A model generated the notes under the pieces. That model searched no databases. It was given only the letters and a program-made list of their open reading frames with translations, and was not told the origin of the DNA. Below are positions 61,947 through 64,000 of a stretch of 64,000 nt of DNA, in pieces. This DNA comes from Methylococcales bacterium. Lineage in GTDB: Bacteria > Pseudomonadota > Gammaproteobacteria > Methylococcales > Methylomonadaceae. The first letter of the stretch is position 1; the number at the start of each line of letters is the position of its first letter. A program made the position numbers and the translations under genes. The stretch covers positions 1 through 64,000 of the forward strand of contig JAPLRR010000078.1 of the NCBI GenBank assembly GCA_026399075.1, given 5' to 3'.

Positions 61947-63209
61947 TTAGTGCCGTAATAAGCGTTCCCACTTGCTTACCACGGCCGACGCTATGCTGTT
62001 GCCTAGCACATTGGTGGCACTGCGCCCCATATCCAATAGTTGGTCTATGCCCAATAACAGCAACAAACCCGCTTCGGGGATATGGAACATCGACAAGATA
62101 CCGGCAATCACGATCAAGGAAGCCCTGGGTACGCCAGCCACGCCTTTGCTGGTGAACAGCAGCACCAGCAACATCAGCAATTGGTCGGCAAGTGGCATGT
62201 CAATGCCATAGGCTTGGGCGATGAACAGCACGGCGAAGGTCATGTACATCATGCTGCCATCCAAATTAAATGAATAGCCCAAGGGCAGCACCAAGCCGCA
62301 GACTTTTTCATCACAACCAAAGCGTTCCAGTTGTTGCAATAACTTGGGGTAAGCGCTTTCACTGCTGGCCGTGCCAAAGGCCAGTAACATCGGCTCGCGG
62401 ATATGGCGCAGCAAAGACCCTATCCGTGCCCCCAAAAACAGCATCCCCACACCGCTCAGTAAGAGGCAAAGCAATAACAGGCCCAGGTAGAATTCGCCAA
62501 TCAGCAGGCCATAAGTCAGTAACACACTGATGCCTTTTTGGGCAATGACTGAGGCCATTGCGGCAAATACCGCCACGGGTGCGTAGTGCATCACATAGCT
62601 GGTGATTTTTAGCATGATATGCGCCAAAGAATCGAGTAGCTTGACCGTAGGCTTGGCCAAATCACCCAAGGAGGCACAAGCCAGGCCAAAGAAAATGGAA
62701 AACACCACAATTTGCAAAATTTCGTTAGTCGCCATTGCCTCTGTAATGCTCTTTGGGAAAATATGCGCGACAAACGTACTAAGCGACGGCTTGACATCCG
62801 GAAGCCCAGTCGCAGTGCCTATCTCAGGTAAGGTAATATGCAAGGCGCTGCCGGGTTCAAAGACATTCACCAGCAACATGCCTAACAGCAAGCTTGCGAT
62901 AGAGGCCGAGAAAAACCATAGCATCGCCTTAAGGCCAATCCGCCCAACGGTCTGCATATCGCCCATTTTTGCCATGCCAACCACTAAAGTAGCAAACACC
63001 AATGGCGCGATAATCATTTTGACGAGGCGTAGAAAAATCTCCGTCAAAACGCCAAAAACCCCAACAATTTGGCTAAGCACCGAGTCTGGGGTAGCGAGGC
63101 CACCCAAGGACAAGTTGAGCAATTCGCCAACAATAATGCCGAGTAGTAAGGCAATGGCGACATGGATGGTTTGGCGGTTGCTTGGTTGGGCTTGGGTAGG
63201 GTGTGTCAT
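61947..63209 (-). CDS. Dicarboxylate/amino acid:cation symporter, tandem paralogue
   Basis: A 420-residue symporter with the same motifs in variant form: [49 protein letters not shown] and [18 protein letters not shown]. The SSE hairpin and NLDG are conserved, so transport should be intact. It lies 56 bases upstream of the other symporter, same strand. Differences in the substrate loops suggest a different substrate range; glutamate/aspartate cannot be excluded. Confidence 0.91.
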   Translation of the reverse strand: MTHPTQAQPSNRQTIHVAIALLLGIIVGELLNLSLGGLATPDSVLSQIVGVFGVLTEIFLRLVKMIIAPLVFATLVVGMAKMGDMQTVGRIGLKAMLWFFSASIASLLLGMLLVNVFEPGSALHITLPEIGTATGLPDVKPSLSTFVAHIFPKSITEAMATNEILQIVVFSIFFGLACASLGDLAKPTVKLLDSLAHIMLKITSYVMHYAPVAVFAAMASVIAQKGISVLLTYGLLIGEFYLGLLLLCLLLSGVGMLFLGARIGSLLRHIREPMLLAFGTASSESAYPKLLQQLERFGCDEKVCGLVLPLGYSFNLDGSMMYMTFAVLFIAQAYGIDMPLADQLLMLLVLLFTSKGVAGVPRASLIVIAGILSMFHIPEAGLLLLLGIDQLLDMGRSATNVLGNSIASAVVSKWERLLRH

Positions 63210-63540
63210 AAGAAAATCTCCTTAGTGGATGGGGGCCTTAGGCGCATCATGCTATAAAAGGCTGTATTATCCTAGAAGGTAAGGTAAATGGCCGGTAATT
63301 TGGGGTAAAGCTAACTCAGAAGGAGGTAAATGGCGATTTTGCTAAATACCGCTTTGCATTGAAGATTTACGCAGTTATTAGTGCTTGACACACTTTGGCT
63401 ATGACTTGCCGCGCTGCCCCGTTTGTTTATTGGTGTTCTTGAAGCCACCAACTGGGAATTCAGGATGTAAATCATTCTGCCCAGTAGTATTGGTCCGCCT
63501 AGTTGCTGCAAATGGTGCGATAATTCCGCTTTTAAACGTC
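63210..63540. other. Intergenic stretch before the FGE-like gene
   Basis: About 330 bases separating divergent genes. A GGAGG at 63322-63326 stands only three bases before a 10-codon frame (63330-63362, MAILLNTALH), too close for a good start, so I do not call a gene. Overlapping minus-strand frames look spurious. Confidence 0.4.
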
Positions 63541-64000
63541 ATGTATTTATCACTAATGCCTAATGCGAAAGTCACTTGCCTATCATTAAGCCTCTTTTGG
63601 GGGGTGCTCAGCGGTGTTGTGGTGGCGGCCCCCAATTCGATTAATGGGGGGGCGGTTCCGGGAGGAAGGTTAGTGCAGCCGTCAAGGATCATACAAGGAC
63701 AAAATGGCAGTTTCATCATTCCAGAGATGGCCGTTATTCCAGCGGGGTGCTTTCAAATGGGTAGTCCGGAGTCAGAAGAAGGGCGGGGTGCTGATGAAGG
63801 TTTACATAGGGTGTGTGTGCAAGGCTTTAAATTGGCAAAACATGAGCTGACTACGGAAGAGTTTGGTAAATTTGTCAGCGCAACCCATTTTATCAGTGAT
63901 GCGGAACGAAACGTTGGGGAAGTGGGTTGCTGGAGTTATCAACAGGCCGCCACAAAACATTGGAATTGGTGGTCGTGGGCGAACTGGCAGTCGCCAGTAC
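63541..64000 (+). CDS. Formylglycine-generating-enzyme/sulfatase-modifying-like protein, 5' part
   Basis: The open frame continues past the window. From Met 63541 (or 63556) there is a signal-like stretch (LSLSLFWGVLSGVVVAAP), then the FGE-sulfatase domain start: MAVIPAGCFQMGSPESEEG, DEGLHRVCVQGFKLAKHELT and TEEFGKFV. These are typical of the superfamily that includes true formylglycine-generating enzymes and many binding or serine/threonine-kinase-linked relatives. Predicted exported. Catalytic Cys residues would lie beyond the window. Confidence 0.75.
   Translation, partial: MYLSLMPNAKVTCLSLSLFWGVLSGVVVAAPNSINGGAVPGGRLVQPSRIIQGQNGSFIIPEMAVIPAGCFQMGSPESEEGRGADEGLHRVCVQGFKLAKHELTTEEFGKFVSATHFISDAERNVGEVGCWSYQQAATKHWNWWSWANWQSPV

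Noticed and set aside
63330-63362. 10-codon leader-peptide-like frame after GGAGG
   Set aside because: Spacing of three bases is too short for efficient initiation and no attenuator follows.
1-64000. CRISPR arrays, rRNA or tRNA genes
   Set aside because: I saw no regularly spaced identical repeats with unique spacers and no cloverleaf or rRNA-like segment; I could not run a covariance search.

Overview
The window is a chromosomal segment of a gammaproteobacterium. The set of split B12-dependent ribonucleotide reductase, a PhoPQ-like pair, EfpL beside RlmG, Tex, RidA beside RecG and an exosortase-associated protein fits that class. An environmental lineage such as the methanotrophic Methylococcales is my best guess, but no methane-oxidation gene is present, so the order is inference only.

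Layout. 0.3-5 kb: split class II ribonucleotide reductase, nrdJa carrying a 377-residue intein and nrdJb, separated by a decayed HigBA module and a repeat; two NrdR boxes lie upstream. 5-8.6 kb: a lipoprotein hydrolase, molybdopterin genes moaE/moaD/moaC and a fused double globin. 9-14 kb: fatty acid hydroxylase, membrane proteins, a nucleoside phosphorylase-like protein and an OmpA-family porin. 14-21 kb: sbcC, a TIGR04073-like protein, tex. 21-24.6 kb: a low-density accessory zone with two decayed BrnA-like antitoxins, two dispersed repeat families, an A+T-rich PD-(D/E)XK nuclease and a VapBC pair. 24.8-31.7 kb: a complete cytochrome c maturation operon ccmABCDEFGHI, including the short ccmD.

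31.9-51.4 kb is the most striking part. A minus-strand cluster encodes seven multiheme c-type cytochromes, a NapH-like membrane polyferredoxin, an outer-membrane beta-barrel, a small Cys-rich protein, a second CcmG/TlpA-like thioredoxin and a parvulin lipoprotein. A divergent plus-strand gene encodes a 1233-residue PKD-domain multiheme cytochrome. The eight cytochromes contain 61 canonical CXXCH motifs plus three expanded ones (CX3CH, CX4CH, CX7CH). The intergenic region between the two arms has a sigma-54-type -24/-12 element facing each arm. I infer an electron conduit from the quinone pool across the periplasm and outer membrane, with its own maturation helpers.

51.6-64 kb is mostly housekeeping: recG, ridA, icd, a PhoPQ-like two-component system, a cold-shock protein, rlmG-efpL, two tandem dicarboxylate symporters, and the start of a formylglycine-generating-enzyme-like protein cut by the window edge. 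A roughly 100-bp dispersed repeat occurs at 6.3 kb, where it supplies the moaE C-terminus, and again at 60.5 kb.
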